A stretch of DNA of 64,000 bases from Bacillus sp. SB49. GTDB lineage: Bacteria; Bacillota; Bacilli; Bacillales; Halobacillaceae. This document shows, piece by piece, positions 24,733 to 33,779 of the stretch. The notes below the pieces were generated by a model, which made no database searches, was not told the DNA's origin, and was given only the letters and a program-made list of their open reading frames with translations. The position numbers were made by a program, and so were the translations under genes. The stretch is taken from positions 1,153,501 through 1,217,500 of the forward strand of contig NZ_CP048117.1 of the NCBI RefSeq assembly GCF_000469135.2, in the 5' to 3' direction. Each line of letters begins with the position of its first letter. Within the stretch, counting starts at the first letter, position 1.

Positions 24733-25398
24733 TCACCCTTTTCCTTCCTCGACAGCCTGCTTAATTAGATCAAGCGGGTGTGCTTCCTTTGACTTCTTCT
24801 CATACACGACTTTTCCATCCTGCCACTGGATGAGTGTCTGCTTGGAATCGGCAAATCCGTTGATCTTGATGACACCTCTATCCTCCGGGGCCGGGAGGTA
24901 GTGGTCCTCTAAATAGTCCACGATATCAGCTGCGAGTTTCTCATTGTCCGGATAGACAGCATTAGCGTATTGATCATCCAGGGGGAAATCCGTTTCGATC
25001 AACCAATTCCCTTCGTTCCAAAGAATGTGTTCATGGCCGGCACCGGCGTCTCTCGAAGCTTTAATGCCGTGGCCGAGTTCCATATTCGTCTGTTCGATCT
25101 TCCGATAGTCTTTGATGTAAGCGGCAGCTTGTCTTTCTGAGTCAAAAGATTTTTTTGTGAAAGGACGTGTGTCCTCTCCTTCTGCCGTTTTCTCCGCTTC
25201 TGATGAAGAAGCGGTTTCTTTATCTGTCTCTTCGTTCGCTTCATCAGACGCATTCGTCTTATCCTTTACATCGGTTTCCTGTGCCTGCTCTGTTGCTGAC
25301 GGATCGTCTTCATCGGTTGTTTCGGCATTGGAACTGCAAGCTGCCATGGTTACGGCCATCCCTAAGAAAAGCACAGCCATATAATTTTTTACTTTCAT
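24733..25398 (-). CDS. Lipoprotein with acidic linker, unknown function
   Basis: 221 residues. The signal peptide ends in the lipobox MAAC, then an Asp/Glu/Thr/Ser-rich linker of about 60 residues, then a soluble domain of about 130 residues (RPFTKKSFDSERQAAAYIKDY...) with no recognised motif. The ATG at 25398 follows AAAGGTGG at 8 nt; an in-frame ATG at 25428 lacks a site and would extend the signal peptide. Similar in design to the lipoprotein at 21977, but I see no clear homology. Confidence 0.78.
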   Translation of the reverse strand: MKVKNYMAVLFLGMAVTMAACSSNAETTDEDDPSATEQAQETDVKDKTNASDEANEETDKETASSSEAEKTAEGEDTRPFTKKSFDSERQAAAYIKDYRKIEQTNMELGHGIKASRDAGAGHEHILWNEGNWLIETDFPLDDQYANAVYPDNEKLAADIVDYLEDHYLPAPEDRGVIKINGFADSKQTLIQWQDGKVVYEKKSKEAHPLDLIKQAVEEGKG

Positions 25399-25554
25399 GT
25401 AAGATTCCACCTTTATTATGGTATACATTTCTCTTCCTCCTCCTCTGCGTGGTTAAACAGGTAATCAACAGGAAAACATTAGTTCCTAATCAGCGGTAAT
25501 AGAATGTTCCTGCCAATTGAACAAAAAAAGAAGCTGTTTTTACACGTTTTTTTC

Positions 25555-26067
25555 TTATATGTAAAAGTCATCATTTTCCAGCACAATGATCGGTTCGTCC
25601 GAATCCTTTTCTGCTGTTTTGATCGTATGCTCGACAAGTTGTTCAATCAGTGGGTGACACTTTTGAGCCCCTTTAATGAGCAGGGGAACGCCAAATGTAT
25701 CGATACCAAGGCCTCTCGATAATCCTCCACCTATCGACATCACAAAAGGGACGGTAGGGGAAGTGTTGCTGAAGACGATGCGGTCTTCAATATCGAACAT
25801 TTGGAAGAAGATCTGGCAGAGGTCGCTCAGCGCAGGCACGACTAGATTCTGGGATTTTCGTCCGATGGTGTAGACGTCATGGCCCTTTGAATCCTGTCCA
25901 TGGAAAAGCAGTCTGCCTGCGTCTTTTTTTGTCAATTTGTTGAAGAACGGAATCTCTAAAATGTCTTGTTTATCGAGGATCTGCCCCTTTTGTAAGTAAC
26001 CGAGATGATAGGCTGCTGCAATCGACGTGGTATGTGTCCCACCGTAATCGTTGTATATATAAATCAT
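25555..26067 (-). CDS. DUF3189 family protein
   Basis: 170 residues starting MIYIYNDYGGTHTTSIAAAYHLG, the conserved opening of DUF3189 proteins of Firmicutes. A second conserved block is MSIGGGLSRGLGIDTFGVPLLIKG. The fold has a P-loop-like GGTH start, but no function is established. The start follows AGAGG. Monocistronic between two minus-strand genes. Confidence 0.7.
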   Translation of the reverse strand: MIYIYNDYGGTHTTSIAAAYHLGYLQKGQILDKQDILEIPFFNKLTKKDAGRLLFHGQDSKGHDVYTIGRKSQNLVVPALSDLCQIFFQMFDIEDRIVFSNTSPTVPFVMSIGGGLSRGLGIDTFGVPLLIKGAQKCHPLIEQLVEHTIKTAEKDSDEPIIVLENDDFYI

Positions 26068-26221
26068 AAGGATGCCTCTTTTCCGTCATAATACTATTAT
26101 CGTGAACCTGGACTCTTTAAATATTCGTATAAGGGCGTAGAGGAGAAATTTCTATTATTCATACTAATGTCCAGGACGCAGTAGGTGCTGTTCCGTCCAT
26201 TTTAATTGGAGTATAAGAAAA

Positions 26222-26254
26222 AAGACAAACTCATCCACACGGAGTTTGTCTTCA
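26222..26254 (-). terminator. Terminator after the polysaccharide deacetylase gene
   Basis: On the minus strand AAGACAAACTC pairs with GAGTTTGTCTT, followed by TTTTCTTAT. Confidence 0.85.
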
Positions 26255-26264
26255 GGAAGAGGAG

Positions 26265-27038
26265 TCAGTTCCATGTTTCCTCTACATTCAATTCCTTCAG
26301 ATATTGGTAACGCGGGTCCATGCGCATCAGCTCGGAAACCGTCACCAGCTGATATCCGCGCTTCTTCAATTCCGGAAGAATTTTCTTTAAAGCCTGGACG
26401 GTCTGAGATCTGTCCCCACCGCCGTCATGAAATAGGATGATGTCCCCGTTCTGCACTTTCGTCAGAACGTTAGCGACGATTTTACCCGCCCCCGGCTGCT
26501 TCCAGTCATAGGTGTCCTGGTGCCAGGACCAGAGGACGAAGGTATAGCCTTCTTCGTTGACAGCATTAATGATCCGCGTGTCATAATATCCTCCCGGCGG
26601 CCGGAATAACGTCGTCGATGTGTTGGTGATTCCTTCGATGACGTCATTCGTCCGGTTCAAATCTTCTTTAATTTCTGTCGTACTCATCCTTGGTATGTTT
26701 CCATGACTGTACGTATGGTTGGCAATTTCATGGCCGGCCAAAGCGGTCTGCCGGATGACCTCAGGATTTTCTTCTGCTCTCGACCCCATTACAAAGAATG
26801 TCGCTTTTGCATCATATTTGGCAAGCAGATCCAAGATTTCAGGTGTATAGGTTTCGCTTGGGCCGTCATCAAAGGTAATGGCAACACTCTTGGAGGGGTT
26901 AGGCACTTCCCAGACAGCAGACCCTTGATTTTCGTAAAAAGAGCGTGGACGTTTCAACTCGGATGCGTGACTGTACGTAGTGCTGATACACGCGAATAGT
27001 AAGACCAGTACCGCAATCCAGTTACTAATATTTTTCAT
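26265..27038 (-). CDS. Secreted polysaccharide (peptidoglycan/chitin) deacetylase
   Basis: 257 residues. A signal peptide (about 1-26, ending TYSHA) precedes a NodB/CE4 domain with every motif: AITFDDGPSETYTP (D57, D58), the zinc ligands H108 and H112 in NHTYSHGN, LFRPPGGYY, WSWHQDTYDW and ILFHDGGGDRSQT. It removes N-acetyl groups from wall glycan outside the membrane. GGGTGATC precedes the ATG. It could be of PdaA/PdaB type, but no sporulation promoter is evident. Confidence 0.92.
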   Translation of the reverse strand: MKNISNWIAVLVLLFACISTTYSHASELKRPRSFYENQGSAVWEVPNPSKSVAITFDDGPSETYTPEILDLLAKYDAKATFFVMGSRAEENPEVIRQTALAGHEIANHTYSHGNIPRMSTTEIKEDLNRTNDVIEGITNTSTTLFRPPGGYYDTRIINAVNEEGYTFVLWSWHQDTYDWKQPGAGKIVANVLTKVQNGDIILFHDGGGDRSQTVQALKKILPELKKRGYQLVTVSELMRMDPRYQYLKELNVEETWN

Positions 27039-27155
27039 TTATGATCACCCATTCACCCTTTGGGAAACGTATAGGCTTAATGTGAGCTTTTCGGGCCGCG
27101 ATTATTCCGGGACGTCCCATACATTTTTCCCGGTTGAAACCGCGACCTGGAATGT

Positions 27156-27854
27156 TCACAAGGAAGCGGCTTTATCCAACGTTTTTTTCTTCGTCGGCGT
27201 GTATTTCCGCGTGAAGTAAGCGATGAGCGGGGTGAAGATCATAGTCGGCAGCAGCCAAAGCAGGAAATTGCCTTGGTCAAGATTCAAAAGCCTTGGTGCA
27301 CCAAAGACCGTAAAAGCGGTGATGGTGGAGATGGAGCAAGAGAGCATGCCGACTAAATGTTCAATAATCCAGCTGCGTTTATGGCGCATCGGACGAAGCC
27401 AATACGCAAGCTGGCTCCCACCAAGGAACAAGCCGATCATAGGAAAATAACTGATTAACCCATTCCCGATTGCAAATCCATAGGCCATGCAGCAGACGGC
27501 TCCGAACAGCAGGGAAAAGGACGCTGCAAGATCAAGGGGATGACGGTGGACGGCTTCTTTCTTTTTGAAGCGCAAAACGCGGATCCCGTAATAGGCAGTC
27601 GTTGCACTTAACAACGAAATGAAAAGCAGGAACGTGGAAAATGCCATGCGTTCCGGTGATGTATCCGGCTGGAAAAATATTCGGATGACGGCAAGGGAGG
27701 CAGCCGAAATGCTGACGATGGTCATGGCGATGACAAACAGCCATCCGAAGCGGTTGTGGACTTTTCCGCCTTTCTTCGTGAACAAAGGGATCCAAAGCAG
27801 CAATAACGCACTGAAACCGGCAGCAATATGAAGGAATAAAAAGAATGGAAACAT
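27156..27854 (-). CDS. Seven-helix membrane protein, DUF2306-like
   Basis: 232 residues, about seven helices. Conserved-looking polar residues fall in LHIAAGFSALLLLW, KKGGKVHNRFGWLFV, and RHKRSWIIEHLVGM, a pattern of histidines near helix ends like that of DUF2306/predicted heme-binding membrane proteins. Function unknown. It is divergent from a TetR gene with two operators between them, so it is probably the main target of that repressor. Confidence 0.65.
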   Translation of the reverse strand: MFPFFLFLHIAAGFSALLLLWIPLFTKKGGKVHNRFGWLFVIAMTIVSISAASLAVIRIFFQPDTSPERMAFSTFLLFISLLSATTAYYGIRVLRFKKKEAVHRHPLDLAASFSLLFGAVCCMAYGFAIGNGLISYFPMIGLFLGGSQLAYWLRPMRHKRSWIIEHLVGMLSCSISTITAFTVFGAPRLLNLDQGNFLLWLLPTMIFTPLIAYFTRKYTPTKKKTLDKAASL

Positions 27855-27887
27855 AGGATGACCTTCTTTCTTTTATTATAATATCAG

Positions 27888-27949
27888 TTTACATACCGAC
27901 CGTCGGTTTGTAAAGGTATTTTACAAACCATTGGTCGGTTTTGTATGAT
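27888..27949. promoter_or_regulatory. Two TetR operators in the divergent 27854/27967 region
   Basis: Site 1 (27888-27914) is a 27-bp palindrome centred at 27901 with arms TTTACA-ACCGAC and GTCGGT-TGTAAA. Site 2 (27922-27945) is a weaker copy with arms TACAAACC and GGTTTTGTA. The tetR promoter, TTTACA (27920-27925), 18 nt, TATGAT (27944-27949), overlaps site 2. Confidence 0.75.
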
Positions 27950-27966
27950 GGAGGAGAGGTGAAGGT

Positions 27967-28542
27967 ATGAAAGCTCAACAAACGTGGGAAAAGCTGCTTG
28001 ATGAAACGGAGCGTTTAATAAAAGAAAAAGGCTGTCAAAAGACGACACTGAAGGATATCATGGAACGAACCGGGCTGACGAAGGGCGGCATTTATCATTA
28101 TGTGGAAAGTAAAAACGAGCTGTTCGCTCAATTGATGAGCAGGGGGCTGAGATCAGCAAACGAGCGCTTTTATGAGGCGGCTGGAGATAAGGAACGTCCG
28201 GAACTCGATTCTCCTTTAAGACAGACACTCGACACATTCCACTTCGATGAAGAGGACGTAAGTAAGGAGATATTTCTGTATTTGATCAGTCAACGCCACG
28301 ATTCCAAGGTAGCGGAGTTGCTGCAGGAGCACCATCAATCTGCCTTTCAGCAGTCGAAACAGTGGATTGAATTCGGCAAGGAACACGGTGTAATCGGTCC
28401 ACATGTGGATGCGGAAAAAGTTTCAGAGCTGTTCCTTTTGATCGGTTATGGGATGAATATGTATCACGCGGTGTCCAAGGAACCGGTTGCTATGAAGCAG
28501 GAGGAGCTTTATCATTACATGAAGCGTCTGCTGGCACCGTGA
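27967..28542 (+). CDS. TetR-family transcriptional regulator
   Basis: 191 residues. The DNA-binding domain is TERLIKEKGCQKTTLKDIMERTGLTKGGIYHYVESKNELF (about residues 14-52). The C-terminal ligand domain is unassigned. It is divergent from the 7-helix protein and has two shared operators, so it probably represses both itself and its neighbour. The ATG follows GGAGAGGTGAAGGT. Confidence 0.88.
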   Translation: MKAQQTWEKLLDETERLIKEKGCQKTTLKDIMERTGLTKGGIYHYVESKNELFAQLMSRGLRSANERFYEAAGDKERPELDSPLRQTLDTFHFDEEDVSKEIFLYLISQRHDSKVAELLQEHHQSAFQQSKQWIEFGKEHGVIGPHVDAEKVSELFLLIGYGMNMYHAVSKEPVAMKQEELYHYMKRLLAP

Positions 28543-28645
28543 TCGTTGCTCCAGGGAGCAGTAATGGCCTCAATAGACAGTGGTCGGTCGTATATTAGGG
28601 GTTTTCACACGATGAAGAAGTTTTGATAAGGTGAGGTTTATAAAA

Positions 28646-28810
28646 ATGAATCCAATTATTTTAGTAACCATTGTGGTGTTTTTCATTATATCTTACAAAT
28701 TCATCCAATTACATCGGAACAAAGAAGTCTCCAAGCATAACAAGATTCTGGGGTGGTGGCTGTACAGCCTCAGCATCATCGGTTTAATGGGAGTGAATGT
28801 ACTACTTTAA
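28646..28810 (+). CDS. Very small membrane protein, 54 residues
   Basis: MNPIILVTIVVFFIISYKFI is a first helix, then a basic loop (QLHRNKEVSKHNKILG), then a second helix (WWLYSLSIIGLMGVNVLL). GGTGAGG precedes the ATG by about 8 nt. It lies just downstream of the TetR gene, possibly cotranscribed. Function unknown. Confidence 0.6.
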   Translation: MNPIILVTIVVFFIISYKFIQLHRNKEVSKHNKILGWWLYSLSIIGLMGVNVLL

Positions 28811-28877
28811 CAAAGGTCTTCCGGCAGCTCAAAGACAACCGTACACCGTCGATTCTCGGCAGCATGCAAAGAGCGCC

Positions 28878-29642
28878 TCATCCATGATGGGCGCTTTTGT
28901 TATTGTCTTTTTTGTTCATCAGGAAGAGGAGCACGGCCATACCACCAAAGATGAGCACCGATTCTACAATTAACGAAGTTTCTCCCCCTATGCTCAACCA
29001 AGGGACAACCAATCGCGGAAGAAAAAGAATGGCCGGGATGGCGATGAAAAGCCACGTTTTCATCCATATTGCCGCACCGATAAAAAATAGAATCGGGACG
29101 ATCGTTGCTGTAAGAACGGCGGTGTCATTCAAGGCAATGGATGGGGATGCGACCGAACGATCCAGGAAGATAAGGCCTATGAACATAGCTATCGGAATGA
29201 TGCCGAGGGCACCGCACACAGAATATTCCCCTACTTTTCCCCATGAACGGGAGGCAAGAGCACGGAAGCCGGCAGCGACCATGAATAAAAAAGCCACCGA
29301 AAGTGCCGGATAACCGATGAGTTCAATCATCGAGTAGGATCGCTTTCCGTCGATCATGTCGCCCAACACATAATAGGCCATCCCTCCGAACACGATGAGG
29401 GGGATGTAGCGGGCCATTGCCTTGAAGTCGATTTCCATTTCTCCGGACAATTGCTCCATATAGGCTTTTGGAGACTGGCCGATAATATCTTTAACATTCT
29501 TCCCCTGCTTCTCTGCTTCGGATAAATGATCGTGCAGTTCCTCAACAATCGCCTCTGTTTCTGTTTCATTTTTTCCGCTTGAAATCAGGTAGAGCCTGAG
29601 GTTTTCTAGAAACCGACTACTTTCCTTCGACAGATTTTCCAT
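28878..29642 (-). CDS. HAAS-domain polytopic membrane protein
   Basis: 254 residues. Residues 1-75 are an HAAS/DUF1700-type domain (FLENLRLYLISSGKN...IVEELHDHLSEAEKQGKNVKDIIGQSPKAYMEQLSGEM), followed by about six helices. The gene overlaps the upstream padR by 26 nt and has AAGGAGGAAC before its ATG. Such pairs are membrane proteins switched by PadR in response to envelope stress or drugs; the specific role here is unknown. Confidence 0.8.
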   Translation of the reverse strand: MENLSKESSRFLENLRLYLISSGKNETETEAIVEELHDHLSEAEKQGKNVKDIIGQSPKAYMEQLSGEMEIDFKAMARYIPLIVFGGMAYYVLGDMIDGKRSYSMIELIGYPALSVAFLFMVAAGFRALASRSWGKVGEYSVCGALGIIPIAMFIGLIFLDRSVASPSIALNDTAVLTATIVPILFFIGAAIWMKTWLFIAIPAILFLPRLVVPWLSIGGETSLIVESVLIFGGMAVLLFLMNKKDNNKSAHHG

Positions 29643-29967
29643 TTTGTTCCTCCTTGATCAGTTGGTTTACACCCATGGAAATCGTATGCCACCGTTCCGT
29701 GAATGCGGCAAGCTCTTGTCTGCCTTCCTCTGTGATGGTGTAATATTTCCGTTTTGGTCCCCCGGAGGGAAGTTTCTTCTGGTGTGTTTCCACTAATCCC
29801 TGCTTTTTCATTCGCAGCAACAGTGGGTAAATGCTTCCTTCTTTCACCATAGAGAAACCGTAACGGTCCAGTTTTTCAATCATTTCGTATCCGTATGTTT
29901 CTCCTTTATTAATGATGGCGAGGAGGCATCCCTCCAGAATTCCTTTCAATATCTGGCTAGATGACAA
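29617..29967 (-). CDS. PadR-family transcriptional regulator
   Basis: 116 residues, winged helix with ILEGCLLAIINKGETYGYEMIEKL, KEGSIYPLLLRMKKQGLVET and KRKYYTITEEG. The TTG at 29967 is the start, with AAAGGAGG seven nt upstream; the frame stays open further upstream without a site. Overlaps the HAAS gene by 26 nt, so the two are translationally coupled. Confidence 0.85.
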   Translation of the reverse strand: MSSSQILKGILEGCLLAIINKGETYGYEMIEKLDRYGFSMVKEGSIYPLLLRMKKQGLVETHQKKLPSGGPKRKYYTITEEGRQELAAFTERWHTISMGVNQLIKEEQNGKSVEGK

Positions 29968-29984
29968 CCCTTTTCCTCCTTTCA

Positions 29985-30033
29985 CTATATTGTTTAACAA
30001 GATAGTGGGGTGTAAGAATGCCTTGCTATCTTG
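29985..30033 (-). promoter_or_regulatory. Palindromic PadR operator region
   Basis: 29985-30005 is a 21-bp palindrome (arms CTATATTGTT and AACAAGATAG, one mismatch). A third half-site CTATCTTG (30026-30033) is the exact complement of CAAGATAG at 29998-30005. It lies directly upstream of padR and is the likely autoregulatory site. Confidence 0.6.
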
Positions 30034-30134
30034 CATTACAAGGTAATTGGAATATACCATGATTATCCAACCTGTGCAAGCACACTTTTTCTTTTTGTAA
30101 GAATAATATACAGGGAAGAGAGGAGGCGGCGGTG

Positions 30135-30671
30135 ATGGAGGGATGGACAGATGTTTCCTTCCTTGCGACGTTTCTAGGAATTGTCGTTTCCGGAGCAGTA
30201 GCCATTTATATTATGCGGAGTCAATTCCGATACGATATTGCTGTCAGGAAAAAAGAGGAAATAGAGAGTTATTGGAAAGTTCATGCTGTGCTGAGCGGTC
30301 AGTTGCAAAGAGCGATCGACGGTTTTCAATTTTATGAAGATGCCGAAGTCAAAGATGAAGAAATGCTGCAACAGTCACTCACGCGTGTCCTGGACTCACT
30401 CGGTGGATTGGATATGGATGGCGTGGAGTACAACGGCCAAAGGATACACAGATCGATCATTAGAGAAGTTGCGTTCTTAATTGATCTGGATAATTCCCCT
30501 TTTATGGAGGTCGTTGACGTGGATCCGGGGATCTATGAGGATTACAAGTATATGTATCTGCGGCAGGTCATGGGAAGATTGACGAGAATTCAGAGGCAGC
30601 TTCTTCGCTTTCATGAAGAGCAGCACAACAGATACAAAAAGCTGAAGAAGTGGACGAAACGGTTTGAATAG
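30135..30671 (+). CDS. Membrane-anchored hypothetical protein
   Basis: 178 residues. One N-terminal helix (SFLATFLGIVVSGAVAIYIM) is followed by a helical, charged cytoplasmic domain with heptad-like patterns (KKEEIESYWKVHAVLSGQLQ). No motif recognised. AGAGGAGG precedes the ATG at 30135. Monocistronic, convergent with the DUF2254 gene. Confidence 0.7.
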   Translation: MEGWTDVSFLATFLGIVVSGAVAIYIMRSQFRYDIAVRKKEEIESYWKVHAVLSGQLQRAIDGFQFYEDAEVKDEEMLQQSLTRVLDSLGGLDMDGVEYNGQRIHRSIIREVAFLIDLDNSPFMEVVDVDPGIYEDYKYMYLRQVMGRLTRIQRQLLRFHEEQHNRYKKLKKWTKRFE

Positions 30672-30684
30672 CTTTAGGAAGAGA

Positions 30685-30718
30685 AGGACGCCTGATCAGA
30701 GGATCAGACGTCCGTTTT
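30685..30718. terminator. Terminator between the 30135 and 30722 genes
   Basis: GGACG-CTGATC pairs with GATCAG-CGTCC, followed by GTTTTGG on the plus strand; it may also serve the minus-strand gene. Confidence 0.75.
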
Positions 30719-30721
30719 GGA

Positions 30722-32029
30722 TCAGCTGTTCATCGAACAAGCCTGCTTCACTTTATCCACCTGTTTGGAATAATAAGCATAATCCAGTTCATTTTCATCT
30801 ATTTCGATCGCTTTCTGCATATACTCGGTAAATCTCCAGACGTCTTCCTTGACTGCATTTCCGTTGACAAGAGCGACTTTATATAAGGCTTCAAGCACTC
30901 CGTTCATGACGGAAATATCGTGACTGCCGTAAATGCGGATCTGGTAAAAGCTTTTGTACAAGTATTCTTCGAAGTGACGCGGCTCCATGATAAGGCGGAG
31001 TTCATCGTCTGCGTCAATGAAATACCGGTAAGGCTTAAATTCCCTGCCTAATTCGGAAAGGAGAGATCCGATCCGGTTGATACAGTTGATAGCCGTATGA
31101 GGGTCGTTGATACTCGGAGAAATAGCCTTCACCGATATTTCAACCAGCTTCTCGATCGAAAACTCCAAATCCTGACTGTCGACACGTTCGTTGCCGATCA
31201 ACAGATATTCAGTGCACTTCTGATCATTGTCGACTTCATGCCTGGACCATAATTTAAAGAGAGGCATGCCTTCCTGGATGTAATCCCCGATTTGGAAAGT
31301 TGCTTCTATTACGGCATCTTCTCTCTTCGCCCATTTGATCAAAGGGCCGATCTGAATATATTGAATGTATCCTGTCACTTTGGAATTTATAAAGAATGGT
31401 TCTCCTGCGCGGATGGAATGCAGTGCATCTTCCGACCATTCCCCGCTTTGCTTATAGGATTTGTCCTGGTATGTTTTCCTAATCAATCCGGACGTCCTGT
31501 CCCTGATTTCGCTGATCAGGTTGTTCACCTGCACGAAGCGGGAGGAGTGATGGATGAACAAAATAAAAAAGGCAAGACAGAAGATGGACACGACGACCGT
31601 GAAGAAAGGACTTGCCATCAATTTTTTCTTATCTTCGGTCAAAAGTAATAAGTTCAGCAATGCGAAAATGAATCCGAATGAATAGACACCCAGAACGTGC
31701 TGGGTGAAGCGGTTTTTCATGAAGTCCTGCAGCGTCCGCGGTGAAAATTGTGTCGTGTAGGTGGTGAGTACGACCATGATGGTGGAAAAGCTGATCGTCG
31801 TCATCGTTAAAATAGCTGTGATGAGCGCACTGTACAGAGAACTCGCTATATCCTGATTCGTCAAGACGATATTCGGTACGAAGTCTTGAATGAGCGGAAG
31901 CAGATAAAAGTCCGCAATCGTCATAAGGATAACGGAGATAATGGAAAATATGCCGTAGATCATCGGCAGAAACCAGAAACTGTCCCGTACGTTGACGCGC
32001 ATCCTGGTGGAATTCGGCGTTTTTTGCAT
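30722..32029 (-). CDS. DUF2254 membrane protein
   Basis: 435 residues. Four N-terminal helices in two pairs (about 17-190) include the DUF2254 signature LTMTTISFSTIMVVLTTYTTQFSPRTL (around residue 75-100). The C-terminal about 240 residues are cytoplasmic, with the conserved VEISVKAISPSINDPHTAINCIN stretch. Function unknown. The start is preceded by GGGG at 4-8 nt. The leader region to 32291 contains no other gene on this strand. Confidence 0.85.
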   Translation of the reverse strand: MQKTPNSTRMRVNVRDSFWFLPMIYGIFSIISVILMTIADFYLLPLIQDFVPNIVLTNQDIASSLYSALITAILTMTTISFSTIMVVLTTYTTQFSPRTLQDFMKNRFTQHVLGVYSFGFIFALLNLLLLTEDKKKLMASPFFTVVVSIFCLAFFILFIHHSSRFVQVNNLISEIRDRTSGLIRKTYQDKSYKQSGEWSEDALHSIRAGEPFFINSKVTGYIQYIQIGPLIKWAKREDAVIEATFQIGDYIQEGMPLFKLWSRHEVDNDQKCTEYLLIGNERVDSQDLEFSIEKLVEISVKAISPSINDPHTAINCINRIGSLLSELGREFKPYRYFIDADDELRLIMEPRHFEEYLYKSFYQIRIYGSHDISVMNGVLEALYKVALVNGNAVKEDVWRFTEYMQKAIEIDENELDYAYYSKQVDKVKQACSMNS

Positions 32030-32291
32030 GCAGCATCCCCGCTTTCATTATGTAGTATACAATTTTATGTTTTCCCTTATTTAAGGATGGTTACTCTAAA
32101 AGCGTGTGAAATATCTTCAATTTTTTTCTTGGATTGAACCCTTGGTAAATAAGCAGTTAAAGGATATTAACATTTAATAGGGGATTTTTGAACTAGTTAT
32201 CTCCGCTTTTTTTGGTTATTCTGTAAACAAGTCGTTTTATAAAAAGAGAGATGGTATAGGGGTCAATGTTCAAAAAAAGGATAAGGTGGAG

Positions 32292-32576
32292 GTGTCCTTT
32301 ATTTTTCAAATGAATGAATTGCAAAAACAGACGTATGACAGATTGGTGGAACGTTTAAAGGAAGCTGATTCGATGGAAGAGGTACGTGCTTATTACCGGG
32401 AAATCCAGTCGCTTTTGGATGCTGTACACACGCAGGCCACTGTACTGCAGTTGGAAGAGAAGGAAGAGTTCCTCCGTCTCCGAACAAAAATGGTCGAAGC
32501 ATCGACGAAAGAAGAAGTTCTTTATTACGAGGAAGAGCTCCATGCTTATATATCCAAACGGCTTTCTATCCCATAA
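32292..32576 (+). CDS. Small helical protein, unknown function
   Basis: About 94 residues, entirely charged helices (MNELQKQTYDRLVERLKEAD..., LQLEEKEEFLRLRTKMVEA), likely a coiled coil. No ideal start exists: GTG at 32292 follows AAGG by 5 nt, an ATG at 32310 is 17 nt from GGAGG, and an ATT at 32301 is at the best distance from GGAGGTG. I do not recognise the family. Confidence 0.6.
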   Translation: MSFIFQMNELQKQTYDRLVERLKEADSMEEVRAYYREIQSLLDAVHTQATVLQLEEKEEFLRLRTKMVEASTKEEVLYYEEELHAYISKRLSIP

Positions 32577-32702
32577 AATAGTAAGAAATGCAAAAAATAT
32601 CCAAAATATTGTTTATTTTCTGAAAAAAGACATGTATACTAGACATATCATGTTCATTATAATGCTATAGCTTGCCTTTCGTTGTGTGGAAGTGTTGATA
32701 GA

Positions 32703-32773
32703 GGCGGTGATCGGCGGATGATTAGTGCATATGGAAATATGTTTCTATTATCTGTCTGTCACCGCTTTTTTTT
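32703..32773 (+). terminator. Probable terminator after the 32292 gene
   Basis: GCGGTGA (32704-32710) pairs with TCACCGC (32759-32765), followed by eight T; the 48-nt loop is long, so efficiency is uncertain. Confidence 0.55.
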
Positions 32774-32794
32774 AAGTCCAGGGGGGGACGATGA

Positions 32795-33124
32795 ATGCAC
32801 ACACTCGTCATAGCAGGTCTGGTAGGAGGGCTTACCGGTGTTATTGCTCATTTGATGAGAAATGGAAAGGTTTTGGTGTACCCAAAGAAGAGGGCTCGGC
32901 CGAGAGGAATCTATTTAGGTTTTCTGGCAGACTTTCTGATCGGTGCCGCTGCCGCGGTATTTGCTGTGACTTATCTTATACCTGAACCGGACGTACTCCG
33001 AAGTCTGATCGGAGTTTCGATTTTGGCAGGAATGACGGCAGAGAACGTTTTGCTTCGCAGGGAATTGAATACAGAAAGAGCGAAAGTGGAGGGATTGGAC
33101 CGCATCAATCAGCGTTTGAGGTGA
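32795..33124 (+). CDS. DUF4257-like membrane protein
   Basis: 109 residues. A first helix with a glycine pattern (LVIAGLVGGLTGVIAHLM), a basic loop (KVLVYPKKRARPRGIYLGF) and two more helices. The order GGLTG..HLM..PKK resembles DUF4257 proteins of Bacillus. The C-terminus is a charged helix. GGGGGGGAC precedes the ATG. Function unknown. Confidence 0.6.
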   Translation: MHTLVIAGLVGGLTGVIAHLMRNGKVLVYPKKRARPRGIYLGFLADFLIGAAAAVFAVTYLIPEPDVLRSLIGVSILAGMTAENVLLRRELNTERAKVEGLDRINQRLR

Positions 33125-33152
33125 TCGATGATGTTCCCAATCCCTTCTTTTT

Positions 33153-33641
33153 TTAATCGATCAACACGTTGAAATTATCTCCTTCTATATCCGAAGGGGA
33201 GCATTTGAAAATGTGAGCATAGATCGTTTTCATTTCTTCGAACAATTCGTGTGATCTAAGGAGTCTGTAATAGTCATCCGGATGATGATGCATACACCGC
33301 AGTTTCTCAAGCTTAAGGTCGATCTTGTAAGAATAATAAAGTTCAGAGTCGCGGAGAAATGGTTTTTCGACTGGTTTCTGCTCATCCTTCGTTAAGGGGG
33401 ACTTGCTGTATATATGTATTTTCTTCGGTGTTTCCCCGTCGTCTTCCAAGTCCTCTGATACCTTGTAGAAAGTTGTGTATTCCGGCTCTTTTCGATTGTC
33501 AATGTACCCTGTTCGAAAGCTGAACTCGACGGCACCGAATTGGCCCTTTACGAATGCGCAGGCGAGGTAGGAGCGATTTTCCGCTGCCCCTCTGGCAATC
33601 GCTTCTTCATTGCTGAAACAGTGACAATAACTATTAACCAT
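33153..33641 (-). CDS. Hypothetical protein, 162 residues
   Basis: Starts MVNSYCHCFSNEEAIARGAAENRSYLAC. A soluble protein, beta-rich in the middle (FGAVEFSFRTGYID) and helical at the end, with no known motif. The ATG at 33641 has AAGGATGG at 8 nt; the frame remains open upstream (to 33770) but without a start site of quality. Stands alone. Confidence 0.6.
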   Translation of the reverse strand: MVNSYCHCFSNEEAIARGAAENRSYLACAFVKGQFGAVEFSFRTGYIDNRKEPEYTTFYKVSEDLEDDGETPKKIHIYSKSPLTKDEQKPVEKPFLRDSELYYSYKIDLKLEKLRCMHHHPDDYYRLLRSHELFEEMKTIYAHIFKCSPSDIEGDNFNVLID

Positions 33642-33720
33642 GGCCGACACCATCCTTAATCTAACAATTATGTAATGGATTTTGTCTATTATAACACGGA
33701 GCGGATGGAATGGAATAAAA

Positions 33721-33755
33721 AAGAAGCTGATTGAAAGCTTTCTATCAGCTTCTTG
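33721..33755. terminator. Hairpin with A/T flanks upstream of the 33641 gene
   Basis: AAGAAGCTGAT pairs with ATCAGCTTCTT, preceded by AAAAA. On the minus strand it would end transcription from the right (the SDR gene). Confidence 0.6.
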
Positions 33756-33779
33756 AACAAGTACTTTCATAGGGAGCGA

